Part shown: piece after piece, positions 1 to 13,303 of the stretch | How the letters are laid out: each line of letters starts with the position of its first letter | Numbering within the stretch: position 1 is the first letter of the stretch | NCBI GenBank assembly: GCA_028287035.1 | Contig: JAQBQL010000116.1 | Span: 1 to 29,884 of the forward strand | Origin: Labilithrix sp. | Lineage (GTDB): Bacteria > Myxococcota > Polyangia > Polyangiales > Polyangiaceae | Length of the DNA stretch: 29,884 nt | Direction: 5' to 3' | Notes under the pieces: model-generated | What the model saw: only the letters and a program-made list of their open reading frames with translations | The model's database searches: none | Told to the model about the DNA's origin: nothing | Position numbers and translations under genes: made by a program

Positions 1-1141
1 ACCGGTTGAGCGCGTGCGCTTGAATGGCCGCTCCCAGCGCGACCACCTCGTCGGGGTTGACCTTGAGATGCGGCGACTGGCCGAAGAGCTGCTCCACCAG
101 CCGCGCCGCGAGCGGCATGCGCGTCGAGCCACCGACGAGAATGACGCGATCGAAGTCCTTCGGATGGAGCCCGATGATCTCGATCGACTGCTTGGCGACC
201 GACATCGTGCGCTCGATCAGGGGCAGCGCGATGCGGTCTAGCGCCTGGCGCGTGACCGTCATCGTCATCGTCATCGGGATACCGCCCTCGGTGTAGCCGA
301 TGCCGCTGATCTCCTGCTCGATCGCGTTCTGCGTCGAGAGCTGCTTCTTCACTTCTTCGGCGATGAATCGGAGGCGAGCGAACGCGACGGCGTTCGTGCG
401 CGGATCGACGTTGAAGCGCTTGATCACCTCGAGGGCCATGAACTCGGCTAGCAGGCGGTCGATGTCGTCGCCGCCGAGCGCGGTGTCACCGGCGGTGGCG
501 AGCACCTCGAAGACGTTTCCGGTCAGGTCGAGCAGCGTGACGTCGAACGTGCCGCCGCCGAGGTCGTAGACCGCGATCTTCTCGGCCTCGGCGATCGACT
601 GCCCGTACGCGAGGGCGGCGGCGGTGGGCTCGTTGAGGATGCGAAGGACCTCGAGCCCCGCCAGCTTGCCGGCGATCTTCGTGGAGGCACGCTGCAGGTC
701 GTTGAAGTTCGCCGGGACGGTGATGACCGCGCGGTCCACCGGGCCACCGAGCGCCTGCTCGGCGATCGCCTTCGCGCGCCGGAGGACGAACGCGCTGATC
801 TCGGGGAGCGCGTAGGCAACGTCGCGCGCGAGCACCATCGTGCTGTTCTTCGCGCCTTCCGTGAACTGGAAGGGGAAGCGGCCGCGCGCCGCCTTGACCT
901 CCTCGCTGTCGAAGGCCCGGCCGATGAGCGGCTTGACCGAGAAGATCGTGTTCTCGGGATCGATGAGCCGCCGGTCGCGCGCCGAGTCGCCGACGAGCAC
1001 GGTGCCCGAGGGATGGAAGGAGACGCAGGACGGCAGGAGCCGACGGTGCGCCTCGTCCTCCAGCGTGATGGCGACGCCGTCCACGACGGCAGCGACGACG
1101 GTGTTGGTCGTTCCGAGATCGATACCGATTGCGTAGGCCAT
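1..1141 (-). CDS. Hsp70 (DnaK-family) chaperone, ATPase domain only (3' end outside window)
   Basis: ATP-dependent Hsp70 chaperone; 380 codons are visible and the frame stays open through base 1, so the substrate-binding domain and lid lie outside the window. Translation from the ATG at 1141 begins [14 protein letters not shown], the Hsp70 phosphate-1 signature. It then shows the second signature ([14 protein letters not shown]) and the third ([13 protein letters not shown]). The visible part ends at [10 protein letters not shown], which corresponds to the end of the nucleotide-binding domain in E. coli DnaK. It lies 136 nt downstream of the membrane coiled-coil gene and points the same way, so it may be the last gene of the gltBD transcript, though the gap could hold its own promoter. 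No DnaJ or GrpE gene is seen nearby, so it may be a specialised Hsp70 rather than the housekeeping DnaK. The family is certain; the subfamily cannot be decided without the C-terminus. Confidence 0.93.
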   Translation of the reverse strand, partial: MAYAIGIDLGTTNTVVAAVVDGVAITLEDEAHRRLLPSCVSFHPSGTVLVGDSARDRRLIDPENTIFSVKPLIGRAFDSEEVKAARGRFPFQFTEGAKNSTMVLARDVAYALPEISAFVLRRAKAIAEQALGGPVDRAVITVPANFNDLQRASTKIAGKLAGLEVLRILNEPTAAALAYGQSIAEAEKIAVYDLGGGTFDVTLLDLTGNVFEVLATAGDTALGGDDIDRLLAEFMALEVIKRFNVDPRTNAVAFARLRFIAEEVKKQLSTQNAIEQEISGIGYTEGGIPMTMTMTVTRQALDRIALPLIERTMSVAKQSIEIIGLHPKDFDRVILVGGSTRMPLAARLVEQLFGQSPHLKVNPDEVVALGAAIQAHALNR

Positions 1142-1277
1142 GCGCGCGCTCGAGAGCGGCGCTGATCGTATCAAGGGCCGCGGCGCGGGGCGAAGTTTGC
1201 GCAGTCGAGCGCGTCCGGGAGGCGCTCCGGTGCGAGGAACGGGCGAACCGCCAGCCCTCGGCACGCCCGGCGGAGCG

Positions 1278-2174
1278 TCAGGGCGACGCGGAGACGGCGT
1301 CGATCAGCTTCAGGGCCTCGTCGAGCTTGTAGGTCTGCTTCTCGAGGCGCTTCACGCGCGAGCCGAGCGCGGCCGCGGCCTGGGCCTCCTCCGCGTCGCG
1401 GTCGCGTCGCTTCCGCTCGTCGTCGCGGAGGCGGGCCTCGGCGGCCGCCACGCGCGCCTTCGTCTCGGCGAGCGCGCGCGCCTGCTCCGCGAGCTTGTGC
1501 TGCGTCTCCGTGATGCGGGCCTGCACGTCCGCGTCCCGCTCGCGCGCGGTGGTCTGCTCGGCCTTGAGCGAGCCGACCTCTGCGCCCATCGCGGCGATGG
1601 GCTTTCTCGCCCTCCGCTGCTCGACGTACGAGGCGCCGGCGACGCCTATCACCGCGAGGTTGACGACGAGCAAGGCGGCAAGGATGGCGACCGGGCGGCG
1701 CGGCGGTGGCGAGGCGACGTGCGTGACCGCCGGGGCGGGCTCCTCGGTCCGCGCCGGGGTGGCGGCGCTCTCCGGGACGACCGCGGGCAGCGGCGGCAGC
1801 CGCACGACGGACGGGGCGGCCACGCGGATCGACGGACCGGAAACGGCGGACGCCGCGGGCGCCTCCTCGACCTCGGCCGGCTCGGCGGGCGCCTCCACGT
1901 CGTAGGCGGCGGGCGCCTCCACCTCGCTGCGCGGCGGCGCCTCCACGTCGTTCGCCGCCGGGCGGTCCGCCGAGGCGGCGCCCGCGCTCAGCCGGGCCGC
2001 GAGGTCCGCGGGCACGCCGAGCTCACCGGTGAGGGTGGCTTGATCGGGAAATGCGCCGTTCTTCCGCCGCCACTCGACGACGTCCTCGGCGAGGAAGAGC
2101 CCGAGGTCGGGGAATTGCTCGGCAAGGCTCTCGGCCGAGACGGCGGACGGATCGAAGCAGAAGGATTGGTCCAC
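1278..2174 (-). CDS. Membrane-anchored protein with N-terminal HhH-like segment and C-terminal coiled coil
   Basis: 298 aa, not a family I can name. Residues about 25-62 ([16 protein letters not shown] followed by an LGVP turn) resemble the helix-hairpin-helix repeat of ComEA-type proteins. Residues about 65-150 are an Ala/Pro/Glu-rich linker. A single membrane helix lies at about 158-182 ([17 protein letters not shown]), preceded by Pro-Pro-Arg-Arg. Residues about 188-290 are Ala/Glu/Arg/Lys-rich heptads predicted to form a long coiled coil. The positive charges before the helix suggest the N-terminus is cytoplasmic and the coiled coil periplasmic. The start is GTG with only a weak ribosome site, 54 nt after gltD. 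It sits between glutamate synthase and Hsp70 genes on the same strand. The HhH assignment rests on pattern resemblance only; DNA binding is not shown. Confidence 0.8.
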   Translation of the reverse strand: MDQSFCFDPSAVSAESLAEQFPDLGLFLAEDVVEWRRKNGAFPDQATLTGELGVPADLAARLSAGAASADRPAANDVEAPPRSEVEAPAAYDVEAPAEPAEVEEAPAASAVSGPSIRVAAPSVVRLPPLPAVVPESAATPARTEEPAPAVTHVASPPPRRPVAILAALLVVNLAVIGVAGASYVEQRRARKPIAAMGAEVGSLKAEQTTARERDADVQARITETQHKLAEQARALAETKARVAAAEARLRDDERKRRDRDAEEAQAAAALGSRVKRLEKQTYKLDEALKLIDAVSASP

Positions 2175-2228
2175 GAGGTTGCTCGATCCCTGGAACGGCA
2201 GCAGCCGCTGGACCTTTAGGATCGACGG

Positions 2229-3680
2229 TCACCCCGCGGCGCGCAGCGTCGCCTGGCGGAGCTGGGCGTCGACCCCGGCCGCCACGCGCCGGCCGTCCGC
2301 GATCGCCCACACGACGAGCGACTGGCCACGCGACACGTCGCCCGCCGCGAACACCTTCGGCACGCTGGTCGCGCCCGACGGGCTGCTGACCACGTTGCCG
2401 CGGGCATCGATCGCGAGGCCGAGCTCGGCAACGAGGCCCTTCGTCTCGGCGCCCGTGAAGCCCATCGCGAGGAGGGCGAGGTCACATGGCACCTCGTGCT
2501 CGGAGCCGGGCACCTCCTCGAGGGTGCCCCCGGCGAGCTCGACGCGCACGAGCGCGAGCTTCGCTACGCGCGTGCCCGACGCATCGGCGACGAACCCCTT
2601 CGTCATGATCGAGAACTCGCGCTGGCATCCCTCTTCCTGGGAAGATGACGTACGCAGGACGAGCGGCCACGCCGGCCACGGGTTCTCGGGCATGCGCGTG
2701 AGCGGCGGCTTCGGCATGAGCTCGAGCTGCGCGACGCTGGCCGCGCCGTGCCGGTTCGAGGTGCCGACGCAGTCGGATCCCGTGTCGCCGCCGCCGATGA
2801 CGACCACGTGCTTGCCGGTGGCGAGCACCGAGCCCGGCTCGAGCGCGCTGCCGCCGGCGACCCGCTCGTTCTGGGGCACGAGGAAGTCCATCGCGAACAT
2901 CACGCCGGAAAGGTCGCGGCCCGGCACCGGCAGGTCACGCGGCACGCGAGCCCCGAGCGCCAGCACGACCGCGTCGAAGCGGGCCAGCAGATCGGCGCCG
3001 CGCACGGCACGCGGACCCGAGCCGCCCACGTCGACCTGGGTCTCGAAGACGACGCCTTCCGCGCGCATCTGCGCGAGCCGCTGGTCGATGATGCCCTTCT
3101 CCATCTTGAAGTCGGGAATGCCGTAGCGGAGGAGACCGCCGATGCGCGCGTCCCGCTCGTAGACGACGACGTCGTGACCGGCGCGCGCGAGCTGCTGCGC
3201 GGCGGCGAGCCCCGCCGGACCCGAGCCGACGATCGCGACCTTTCGGCCGGTTCGCGAGGGCGCGTGGACCGGCGACAGACCGCCCCCTGCCCCCTCGAAC
3301 GCCGCGCGGCCGATGGTGCGCTCCACGTCCTTGATGGTCACCGGCGCGTCGTCGATGTTGAGCACGCACGACGCCTCGCACGGCGCGGGACACACGCGCC
3401 CCGTGAATTCGGGGAAGTTGTTGGTCGCGTGCAGCGCCCGCACCGCCTCGTCCATGCGATCGCGGTACACGAGATCGTTGAACTCGGGGATGACGTTGCC
3501 GAGCGGACAGCCCTGATGACAGAACGGGATGCCGCAATCCATGCAGCGCGAGGCCTGCGCCTTCACCTCGGACGCGGCGGGCTCGACGACGAGCTCCGCC
3601 CAGTCGTTCCGGCGCTCCTCGACGGGTCGCTCCTTCGACTTGCCGCGCTCGATCTTCAGGAAGCCGCGAGGATCGCCCAT
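2229..3680 (-). CDS. gltD: Glutamate synthase (NADPH) small subunit
   Basis: GltD oxidises NADPH at its FAD site and passes electrons through [4Fe-4S] clusters to GltB for glutamate formation from glutamine and 2-oxoglutarate. The protein is 483 aa, the usual length. The N-terminal cluster cysteines are visible at about C46, C49, C54 and C58 (RCMDCGIPFCHQGC) and C97, C101 and C105 (CPAPCEASC). The FAD-binding Rossmann motif is VAIVGSGPAGLAAA and the second, NADPH-binding, motif is VVVIGGGDTGSDC. The C-terminal FAD motif is VFAAGDVSRGQSLVVWAI. The ATG at 3680 lies 2 nt after the gltB stop and is preceded by GGTGGTG about 8 nt upstream, so translation is probably coupled to gltB. The assignment is secure. 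Confidence 0.97.
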   Translation of the reverse strand: MGDPRGFLKIERGKSKERPVEERRNDWAELVVEPAASEVKAQASRCMDCGIPFCHQGCPLGNVIPEFNDLVYRDRMDEAVRALHATNNFPEFTGRVCPAPCEASCVLNIDDAPVTIKDVERTIGRAAFEGAGGGLSPVHAPSRTGRKVAIVGSGPAGLAAAQQLARAGHDVVVYERDARIGGLLRYGIPDFKMEKGIIDQRLAQMRAEGVVFETQVDVGGSGPRAVRGADLLARFDAVVLALGARVPRDLPVPGRDLSGVMFAMDFLVPQNERVAGGSALEPGSVLATGKHVVVIGGGDTGSDCVGTSNRHGAASVAQLELMPKPPLTRMPENPWPAWPLVLRTSSSQEEGCQREFSIMTKGFVADASGTRVAKLALVRVELAGGTLEEVPGSEHEVPCDLALLAMGFTGAETKGLVAELGLAIDARGNVVSSPSGATSVPKVFAAGDVSRGQSLVVWAIADGRRVAAGVDAQLRQATLRAAG

Positions 3681-3682
3681 GA

Positions 3683-8218
<4,536 letters not shown>

Positions 8219-8228
8219 CGAACCGTTC

Positions 8229-8234
8229 ATCGTA
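8229..8234 (-). promoter_or_regulatory. Putative -10 element of gltB
   Basis: TACGAT on the minus strand, 10 nt before the ATG at 8218. It fits the TAnnnT arrangement at several other starts in the window. If real, transcription begins near 8222, which excludes the ATG at 8230. The -35 position with a 17-nt spacer reads TGGCGC, only a weak match. Confidence 0.4.
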
Positions 8235-8304
8235 CAAACGCCTGACGCGCCGCGCCAGCGCTCCGTGACGCGCGCCGCCATCGGCTCCGGGTGGCCGGTC
8301 GGGG

Positions 8305-8310
8305 TAGTCT
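8305..8310 (+). promoter_or_regulatory. Putative -10 element, leaderless start of the DUF2314 gene
   Basis: TAGTCT followed by the 10 nt CGGGCGGCCG and then ATG. No Shine-Dalgarno lies between them and no good -35 is seen. The 102-bp spacer between gltB and this gene would carry both divergent promoters. Confidence 0.45.
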
Positions 8311-8320
8311 CGGGCGGCCG

Positions 8321-9754
8321 ATGCCGCGCACGAACAGGGAATTTCCGAAGGGCGGCGTGCTGGCGCTCGGCGCGCTCGTGGTGGGGCTCGGCGTCGTGGT
8401 CGCGCTCGCGATGCCGAAGGACCGGGATCTCGCGGCGAGCGACGCCTCCATCGTCGAGACCGACGGCGAGCCCGCGGCTGCGGTCCGCGGGCTGCCGCGG
8501 CTCGCCGAGGCGACGTGCGAGATCGCCGTGCTCACGTCGCGACCGGAGGCGGAGGCGCGGGCGCTCGCCGAGCCGGGAGCGGTCGAGCGGCTCCTCGACG
8601 TGCGTCACTGCGGCGGCGCGTGCGACGCGGTGAAGCAGCTCATGGCCGACAAGGACCACTACGAGATCGAGGTGGTCAGGTCCGAGGACTACATCCTCCC
8701 GGCGAAGGAGTCGTGGAGCACGCTGGGCGCCGGGCTCACCGCGAGCGAGCGCGCATCGATCGGTGAGCGGGCGATCGCGTTCGTCGTCCGCACGCGCGGC
8801 GAGGTCGACGTCCGCCAGCTGCCGGCGCGCGCGGCCTTCGCGGTCACCGCCGCCGCCGCCGAGGCGCTCGGAGGGATCGTCTACGACGAGTCGGTCCGCC
8901 GCTTCGAGACGGCGGCGCAGCTCCTCGAGCATGCCGCGACCGCGCCGCTCGGGCAGAACGTGTTCTCGCCCCGCCAGATCGCCGTGCAGATCTACCGGGA
9001 GGAGGACGGCACGGCGCGCCTCCTGACCCTCGGCCTCGTGCGCTTCGGCAGTCCCGATCTGTCGATCCGCCGTGCGCCGCCCGAGCTCGCGACGTCGCTG
9101 GCGAGCGTCCTCGATGCCCTCGCGCGCCGCGCCGCGGGCGTGCGCACCGACGTCGGTCCGGTGACCGTCGAGGAGATCGCGATGTCGACCGGCCAGGCCG
9201 CTCCGGCACGCGACGCGGGCGCGGGCGTGCCGCTCGAGGTGGCGCGCACCGAGCACACCGAAGGCGATCCCGACAACGAGCTGTTCGAGGTGGTCCCGCG
9301 CGGCGGCAGCTCGCCCGACGCGTGGCGCACGGTGGCCGCGGAGCTGTTCGGCGAGGCGCCCGCGCTCGTCCTCACCGCCAACGACCCCGAGCTCCAGGCC
9401 ATCGCGAGCAAGGCGCGGCGCGAGCTCCCGGCCGCGATCAAGCGCATGGAGAAGGGCGACGGCTCCCTCTTCGTGAAGGGCCCCTTCCCCATCCCCGAGG
9501 AGTCGCGCCTCGATGGCGGCGCCCGCGAGGAATGGCTGTGGGCCCAGGTCACCTCGTGCGACGGGAAGGCCTGCACCGGGCCGCTCACCAACGCGCCGGG
9601 CTACGCGACGAACCTCGCGGCGGGCAAGGAGGTGTCGGTCGCCCGCGCCGAGGCTGCCGACTGGCTGCTCCGCCTTCCCGATGGCGGCACCGCAGGGGGC
9701 GCGTCGGTCACGGTGCTCGAGAAGCGCGCCGCCGGCACCCGCCGCGCGCAGTGA
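8321..9754 (+). CDS. Membrane-anchored DUF2314-domain protein
   Basis: 477 aa from the ATG at 8321, the start chosen because the earlier in-frame ATG at 8291 lies upstream of the likely promoter. Residues about 8-30 form an uncleaved signal anchor ([20 protein letters not shown]), so most of the protein should be periplasmic. A middle region of about 300 residues is unrecognised; it has cysteines in [10 protein letters not shown]. The C-terminal 90 residues ([19 protein letters not shown], then [15 protein letters not shown]) match the pattern of DUF2314, whose function is unknown. The gene diverges from gltB and is followed after 15 nt by the epimerase gene, but each appears to have its own -10 element. 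Domain call moderate to good; no function is proposed. Confidence 0.85.
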   Translation: MPRTNREFPKGGVLALGALVVGLGVVVALAMPKDRDLAASDASIVETDGEPAAAVRGLPRLAEATCEIAVLTSRPEAEARALAEPGAVERLLDVRHCGGACDAVKQLMADKDHYEIEVVRSEDYILPAKESWSTLGAGLTASERASIGERAIAFVVRTRGEVDVRQLPARAAFAVTAAAAEALGGIVYDESVRRFETAAQLLEHAATAPLGQNVFSPRQIAVQIYREEDGTARLLTLGLVRFGSPDLSIRRAPPELATSLASVLDALARRAAGVRTDVGPVTVEEIAMSTGQAAPARDAGAGVPLEVARTEHTEGDPDNELFEVVPRGGSSPDAWRTVAAELFGEAPALVLTANDPELQAIASKARRELPAAIKRMEKGDGSLFVKGPFPIPEESRLDGGAREEWLWAQVTSCDGKACTGPLTNAPGYATNLAAGKEVSVARAEAADWLLRLPDGGTAGGASVTVLEKRAAGTRRAQ

Positions 9755-9760
9755 TAGAGT
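9755..9760 (+). promoter_or_regulatory. Putative -10 element, leaderless start of the epimerase gene
   Basis: TAGAGT begins immediately after the TGA stop of the preceding gene, followed by the 9 nt CGGGCGGCG and ATG. There is no Shine-Dalgarno. The element is nearly identical in sequence and layout to the one before 8321. Confidence 0.45.
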
Positions 9761-9769
9761 CGGGCGGCG

Positions 9770-10711
9770 ATGCGCATCCTCGTCACCGGCGGCGCCGGGT
9801 TCATCGGGTCGCACCTCGTCGACCGCCTCCTCGCCGAGGGTCACGACGTCGTGGTGCTCGACTCGTTCCGCAGCGGCAAGCGCGAGAACCTCGCGCACGT
9901 CGCCGCCCGCATCACGCTCCACGAGGCCGACGTCCGTGACCTCGCGGCGCTCGAGCGCGCGTCCGAGGGGTGCGACGTGCTCTTCCACGAGGCGGCGGTG
10001 GTGAGCGTCCCCTACTCCGTCGAGCATCCGCAGGAGACGCACGACGTCAACATCCAGGGCACGCTCAACGCGCTCCACGCCGCCCGCACGAACCGCGTGC
10101 GCCGCGTCGTCTTCGCGAGCAGCGCGGCCGTGTACGGCGAGGAGCCGACGCTCCCCAAGGACGAGTCGCTCCTTCCCGCGCCCATCGCGCCCTACGGCGT
10201 CGAGAAGCTGGCCGGCGAGCACTACCTCGCGACGTTCGCGCGGCTCTACGGCGTGGAGACCGTGGCGCTCCGGTACTTCAACGTCTTCGGTCCGCGCCAG
10301 GATCCCTCGTCACCGTACTCGGGCGTGATCAGCGTGTTCGTGAAGCGCCTGCTCGCCGACGAGGAGATCGTCATCTACGGCGACGGCAAGCAGAGCCGCG
10401 ACTTCATCGACGTCGCGGACGTGGTCGAGGCGAACCTGTGCGCGGCGACCGCGCCTGCCGAGCGCGTCTCCGGCAACGTCTACAACGTCGCGCGCGGCGA
10501 GCGCACGTCACTGCTCGACCTCGCCACGCTGCTCGGCCGAGGTCCGCGGAGCGCGCGGCCGCCCTCGCTCGTGCCGGAGCGGCCCGGCGACATCCGCCAC
10601 TCGCAGGCGCGCATCGATCGCGCCCGCGCCGAGCTCGGGTTCGTGCCGCGGGTCACGCTCGCCGACGGGCTCGCCCGGCTCGTCGCCCACGAGCGCGCGC
10701 TCGCGCCCTGA
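9770..10711 (+). CDS. NAD-dependent sugar-nucleotide epimerase/dehydratase (extended SDR)
   Basis: 313 aa, the usual length for UDP-glucose/UDP-GlcNAc 4-epimerase-like enzymes. The N-terminal NAD-binding motif is [11 protein letters not shown] (TGxxGxxG, residues 6-13). The catalytic Tyr-Lys pair is Y142-xxx-K146 (PYGVEK), and the catalytic serine lies in the [10 protein letters not shown] strand. The [13 protein letters not shown] stretch and the [10 protein letters not shown] loop are typical of the GalE/WbpP group. It should interconvert nucleotide sugars for envelope polysaccharide in the cytoplasm; the exact substrate cannot be read from sequence. No glycosyltransferases are adjacent. 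It is followed by a penicillin-binding protein gene 57 nt later. Family secure, specificity unknown. Confidence 0.93.
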   Translation: MRILVTGGAGFIGSHLVDRLLAEGHDVVVLDSFRSGKRENLAHVAARITLHEADVRDLAALERASEGCDVLFHEAAVVSVPYSVEHPQETHDVNIQGTLNALHAARTNRVRRVVFASSAAVYGEEPTLPKDESLLPAPIAPYGVEKLAGEHYLATFARLYGVETVALRYFNVFGPRQDPSSPYSGVISVFVKRLLADEEIVIYGDGKQSRDFIDVADVVEANLCAATAPAERVSGNVYNVARGERTSLLDLATLLGRGPRSARPPSLVPERPGDIRHSQARIDRARAELGFVPRVTLADGLARLVAHERALAP

Positions 10712-10753
10712 CCTTCCGCGCCGGGGGATTCCCAGGATCGGCGCGCGACGGGC

Positions 10754-10759
10754 TATGCT
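10754..10759 (+). promoter_or_regulatory. Putative -10 element, leaderless start of the PBP gene
   Basis: TATGCT, the closest match to TATAAT in the window's set, followed by 9 nt (GCGCCCGCC) and a GTG start. No Shine-Dalgarno is present. Confidence 0.45.
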
Positions 10760-10768
10760 GCGCCCGCC

Positions 10769-13303
10769 GTGGCCGAAACGAAGCCTCCTCCGCGTCCCGG
10801 GACGAGCTCTGGCCCGCCGGGCGTTGTCCACGGCGTGCGCCCGTCCTCCCGTCCGCCGCCTTCGCCGTGGCCGCGCCGGCGCGCCCTCTTCCTCGTGTGG
10901 GGCAAGCGGTTCGCGCTCGCCGCGCTCGTCGTCGCACTCGGCGCGTTCGTCGCCGCGTGGCTGGCGGTGCGCCACTACGAGGCGGACCTTCCGAGCGTCA
11001 CCGAGCTCGAACGCGGCTACCACCCGTCCCAGGTCACGCGGGTCGTGGCGCGCGATGGGACGACCCTCGCCGAGCTCTTCACCGAGCGCCGCACCATCGT
11101 CAGCATCAACGACCTGCCGGCGCACGTGAAGCTCGCGGTGCTCGCGGCCGAGGACGCCAACTTCTACAACCACGAAGGCATCAACTACGTGGGCATCGCG
11201 CGCGCGTTCGTCGTCAACCTGCGCGCCGGTCGCACGCGGCAGGGCGGCTCGACGATCACGCAGCAGGTCGTGAAGAACATCCTGCTCGACACGCAGGAGC
11301 GCACCTACAAGCGGAAGATGCGCGAGGCGCTCCTCGCCCGCCGTCTCGAAGAGGAGCTGTGCCCGACCTGCGGGAGTGACGAGGAAGGTCGCCGCAAGCG
11401 CAAGGACAAGATCCTCGAACTCTATCTCAATCACATCTACTTCGGCTCGGGCCGCTACGGCATCGAGGAAGCGGCGAAGTTCAACTTCGGCCACCCCGCG
11501 AAGGAGCTCACCGTCGCCGAGGCCGCCATGCTGGCCGGCATCCCGTCGGGCCCGGAGATCTACGGCCCGAAGAAGAACCTGAAGCTCGCCCTCGGCAAGC
11601 GCGAGTTCGTGCTCGGACAGATGCACGAGAAGGGCTTCCTCAACGACGCCCAGTACGAGGCGGCGAAGGAGGAGCCGGTGCGGCTCGCGGCCGGGCACGA
11701 CGCGGCCGGCGAGCTCGCGCCCGAGGCCGTGGCGATCGCGCGGAAGCTCCTCCTCGAGCTCGAGCCCGACCGTGGGCCTCGCGGCGGCTTCACGATCACG
11801 ACCACCATCGATCCCCACGTGCAGGCGGCAGCGCGCAAGGCGGTGCGCGAGAACCTCGCCGCCTACGACAAGCGCCACGCGCTCCTCGCCCCGCTCAAGG
11901 CGCCCTCGGTCGCCAAGCTGACGAAGGGCAAGCGCCCCGCCCCCGCCCCGGCGGAGTTCGAGGGCACCCCCGCGTTCGAGTCCCACAAGGTCTTCACCGG
12001 CGTCGTCGTGGGCGCCGACGACGTCACCGGCACGCTCGACGTTCGCGTGGGGACGGTGACCGGGTCCGTGAAGGTTGCCGACTACAAGCGCTACAACCCG
12101 AACGATCTCCCCGCGACTCAGTTCGCCGAGACCGGCGCGCGCGTCCGGGTGAGCCTCCTCGCCCCCGTGCCCAACGTCGCCGGGCCGGAGCAGGCGTCGG
12201 GCAAGCCGCCCGTCGTCACGAAGGTGCCGCTCCGTCTCGAGCTCGGCCCGGAGTCGGCGTCGGTGGTGCTCGACGTGCGGACGCGCCAGGTGCTCGCGCT
12301 GGTCGGCAACTACGAGGGCGCGGCCGGCGGGCTCGACCGCGCCACGCAGTCGCGGCGTCAGCCGGGCTCGACGTTCAAGCCGGTCCTCTACTCGTATGCG
12401 ATCCATGCACGTCGCTACACGCCGGCCACGCTGGTCGACGTGACGCCGACCGTCTTCGCGGGCAACTACCGGCCCACGAACTACGAGGGCTGGACGGCGA
12501 CCGATCCGCTGCGCCTCCGCGAGGTGCTCGCGAACTCCGTGAACGTCGGCGCGGTGCGCGTCCTCGAGGACGTGGGCCCGGCGAACGTCGTCGACTGGGC
12601 GAAGGCGCTCGGGATAACGTCCACCCTGAAGCCCGATCTCTCGCTCGCGCTCGGCTCGTACGAGGTGCATCCCATGGAGCTGGTCGGCGCGTACGCCACG
12701 TTCGCGGCGGGCGGCACGTACGAGGAGCCGCGCATCGTCACCCGCATCGTCGGCCCCGACGGGAAGGACGTCGAGCTGCCCGCGTCGCCGCCGAGCCGCC
12801 GCGTGCTGGAGCCCGCGGAGGCGTACGTCACGACGAGCCTCCTCGAGAGCGTCATCGACCACGGCACCGGCGCGAAGGCGAAGGTGCTCGCGCGTCCCGT
12901 CGCCGGCAAGACGGGCACGAGCAACGAGGCGAAGGACACGTGGTTCTGCGGGTACTCGACCGAGATCGCGGGCGTGGTGTGGGTGGGCTACGACGACAAC
13001 AAGCCGCTCGGCTCGGGCGAGTCGGGCGCGACCACCGCGCTGCCCGCGTGGATCGCGCTGATGAAGGCGGCGCACGAGAACAAGCCGCGCGCCGAGTTCC
13101 CGCGTCCGGGCGGCGTCACCACCATCGCCATCGACCCGAAGACCGGCAAGCGCGCGGGGAGCGAGGAGGGCGCGCTCGACGAGGTCTTCCTCGACGGCAC
13201 CGAGCCCACCGAGAGCGCCGACGCGCCCGCCGACGAGGCCGGCTCCGACGCCGCCGCCCTGCCCGCGCTGCCCGCGAACGCCGGACCCGGGACCGCGCCG
13301 TGA
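10769..13303 (+). CDS. Class A penicillin-binding protein (PBP1A type)
   Basis: Bifunctional peptidoglycan glycosyltransferase/transpeptidase, 844 aa, bound to the inner membrane. A Pro/Arg-rich cytoplasmic tail (1-40) precedes a membrane helix (about 43-66). The GT51 domain has the catalytic glutamate at E128 (AAEDANFYNHEG) and the GGSTITQQVVKN and ELYLNHIYFG motifs. An OB-like insert lies around 400-490. The transpeptidase motifs are S534-TFK, S590-VN and K714-TGT. The C-terminal tail is acidic and Ala/Pro-rich. Unusual is an insert of roughly 14 residues carrying C198-P-T-C201 within GT51, between LEEEL and KDKILELYLN, where E. coli PBP1A has almost nothing. The start is a GTG without ribosome site, behind a TATGCT element. 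It overlaps the next gene by 4 nt, so they are co-translated. Confidence 0.96.
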   Translation: MAETKPPPRPGTSSGPPGVVHGVRPSSRPPPSPWPRRRALFLVWGKRFALAALVVALGAFVAAWLAVRHYEADLPSVTELERGYHPSQVTRVVARDGTTLAELFTERRTIVSINDLPAHVKLAVLAAEDANFYNHEGINYVGIARAFVVNLRAGRTRQGGSTITQQVVKNILLDTQERTYKRKMREALLARRLEEELCPTCGSDEEGRRKRKDKILELYLNHIYFGSGRYGIEEAAKFNFGHPAKELTVAEAAMLAGIPSGPEIYGPKKNLKLALGKREFVLGQMHEKGFLNDAQYEAAKEEPVRLAAGHDAAGELAPEAVAIARKLLLELEPDRGPRGGFTITTTIDPHVQAAARKAVRENLAAYDKRHALLAPLKAPSVAKLTKGKRPAPAPAEFEGTPAFESHKVFTGVVVGADDVTGTLDVRVGTVTGSVKVADYKRYNPNDLPATQFAETGARVRVSLLAPVPNVAGPEQASGKPPVVTKVPLRLELGPESASVVLDVRTRQVLALVGNYEGAAGGLDRATQSRRQPGSTFKPVLYSYAIHARRYTPATLVDVTPTVFAGNYRPTNYEGWTATDPLRLREVLANSVNVGAVRVLEDVGPANVVDWAKALGITSTLKPDLSLALGSYEVHPMELVGAYATFAAGGTYEEPRIVTRIVGPDGKDVELPASPPSRRVLEPAEAYVTTSLLESVIDHGTGAKAKVLARPVAGKTGTSNEAKDTWFCGYSTEIAGVVWVGYDDNKPLGSGESGATTALPAWIALMKAAHENKPRAEFPRPGGVTTIAIDPKTGKRAGSEEGALDEVFLDGTEPTESADAPADEAGSDAAALPALPANAGPGTAP

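Noticed and set aside
8231..10222. In-frame upstream extension of the gltB frame giving a 2179-aa product
   Set aside because: The extension runs antisense through the DUF2314 and epimerase genes, has biased composition, and would bury the class II amidotransferase cysteine that must be near the N-terminus.
10508..13075. An 855-codon minus-strand frame opposite the PBP gene
   Set aside because: It is antisense to conserved PBP motifs and its translation is a low-complexity Arg/Leu/Val/Asp mixture.
12940..13299. N-terminal extension of the propeller gene into the PBP gene
   Set aside because: It lies within conserved PBP transpeptidase sequence and would hide the obvious signal peptide that starts at 13300.
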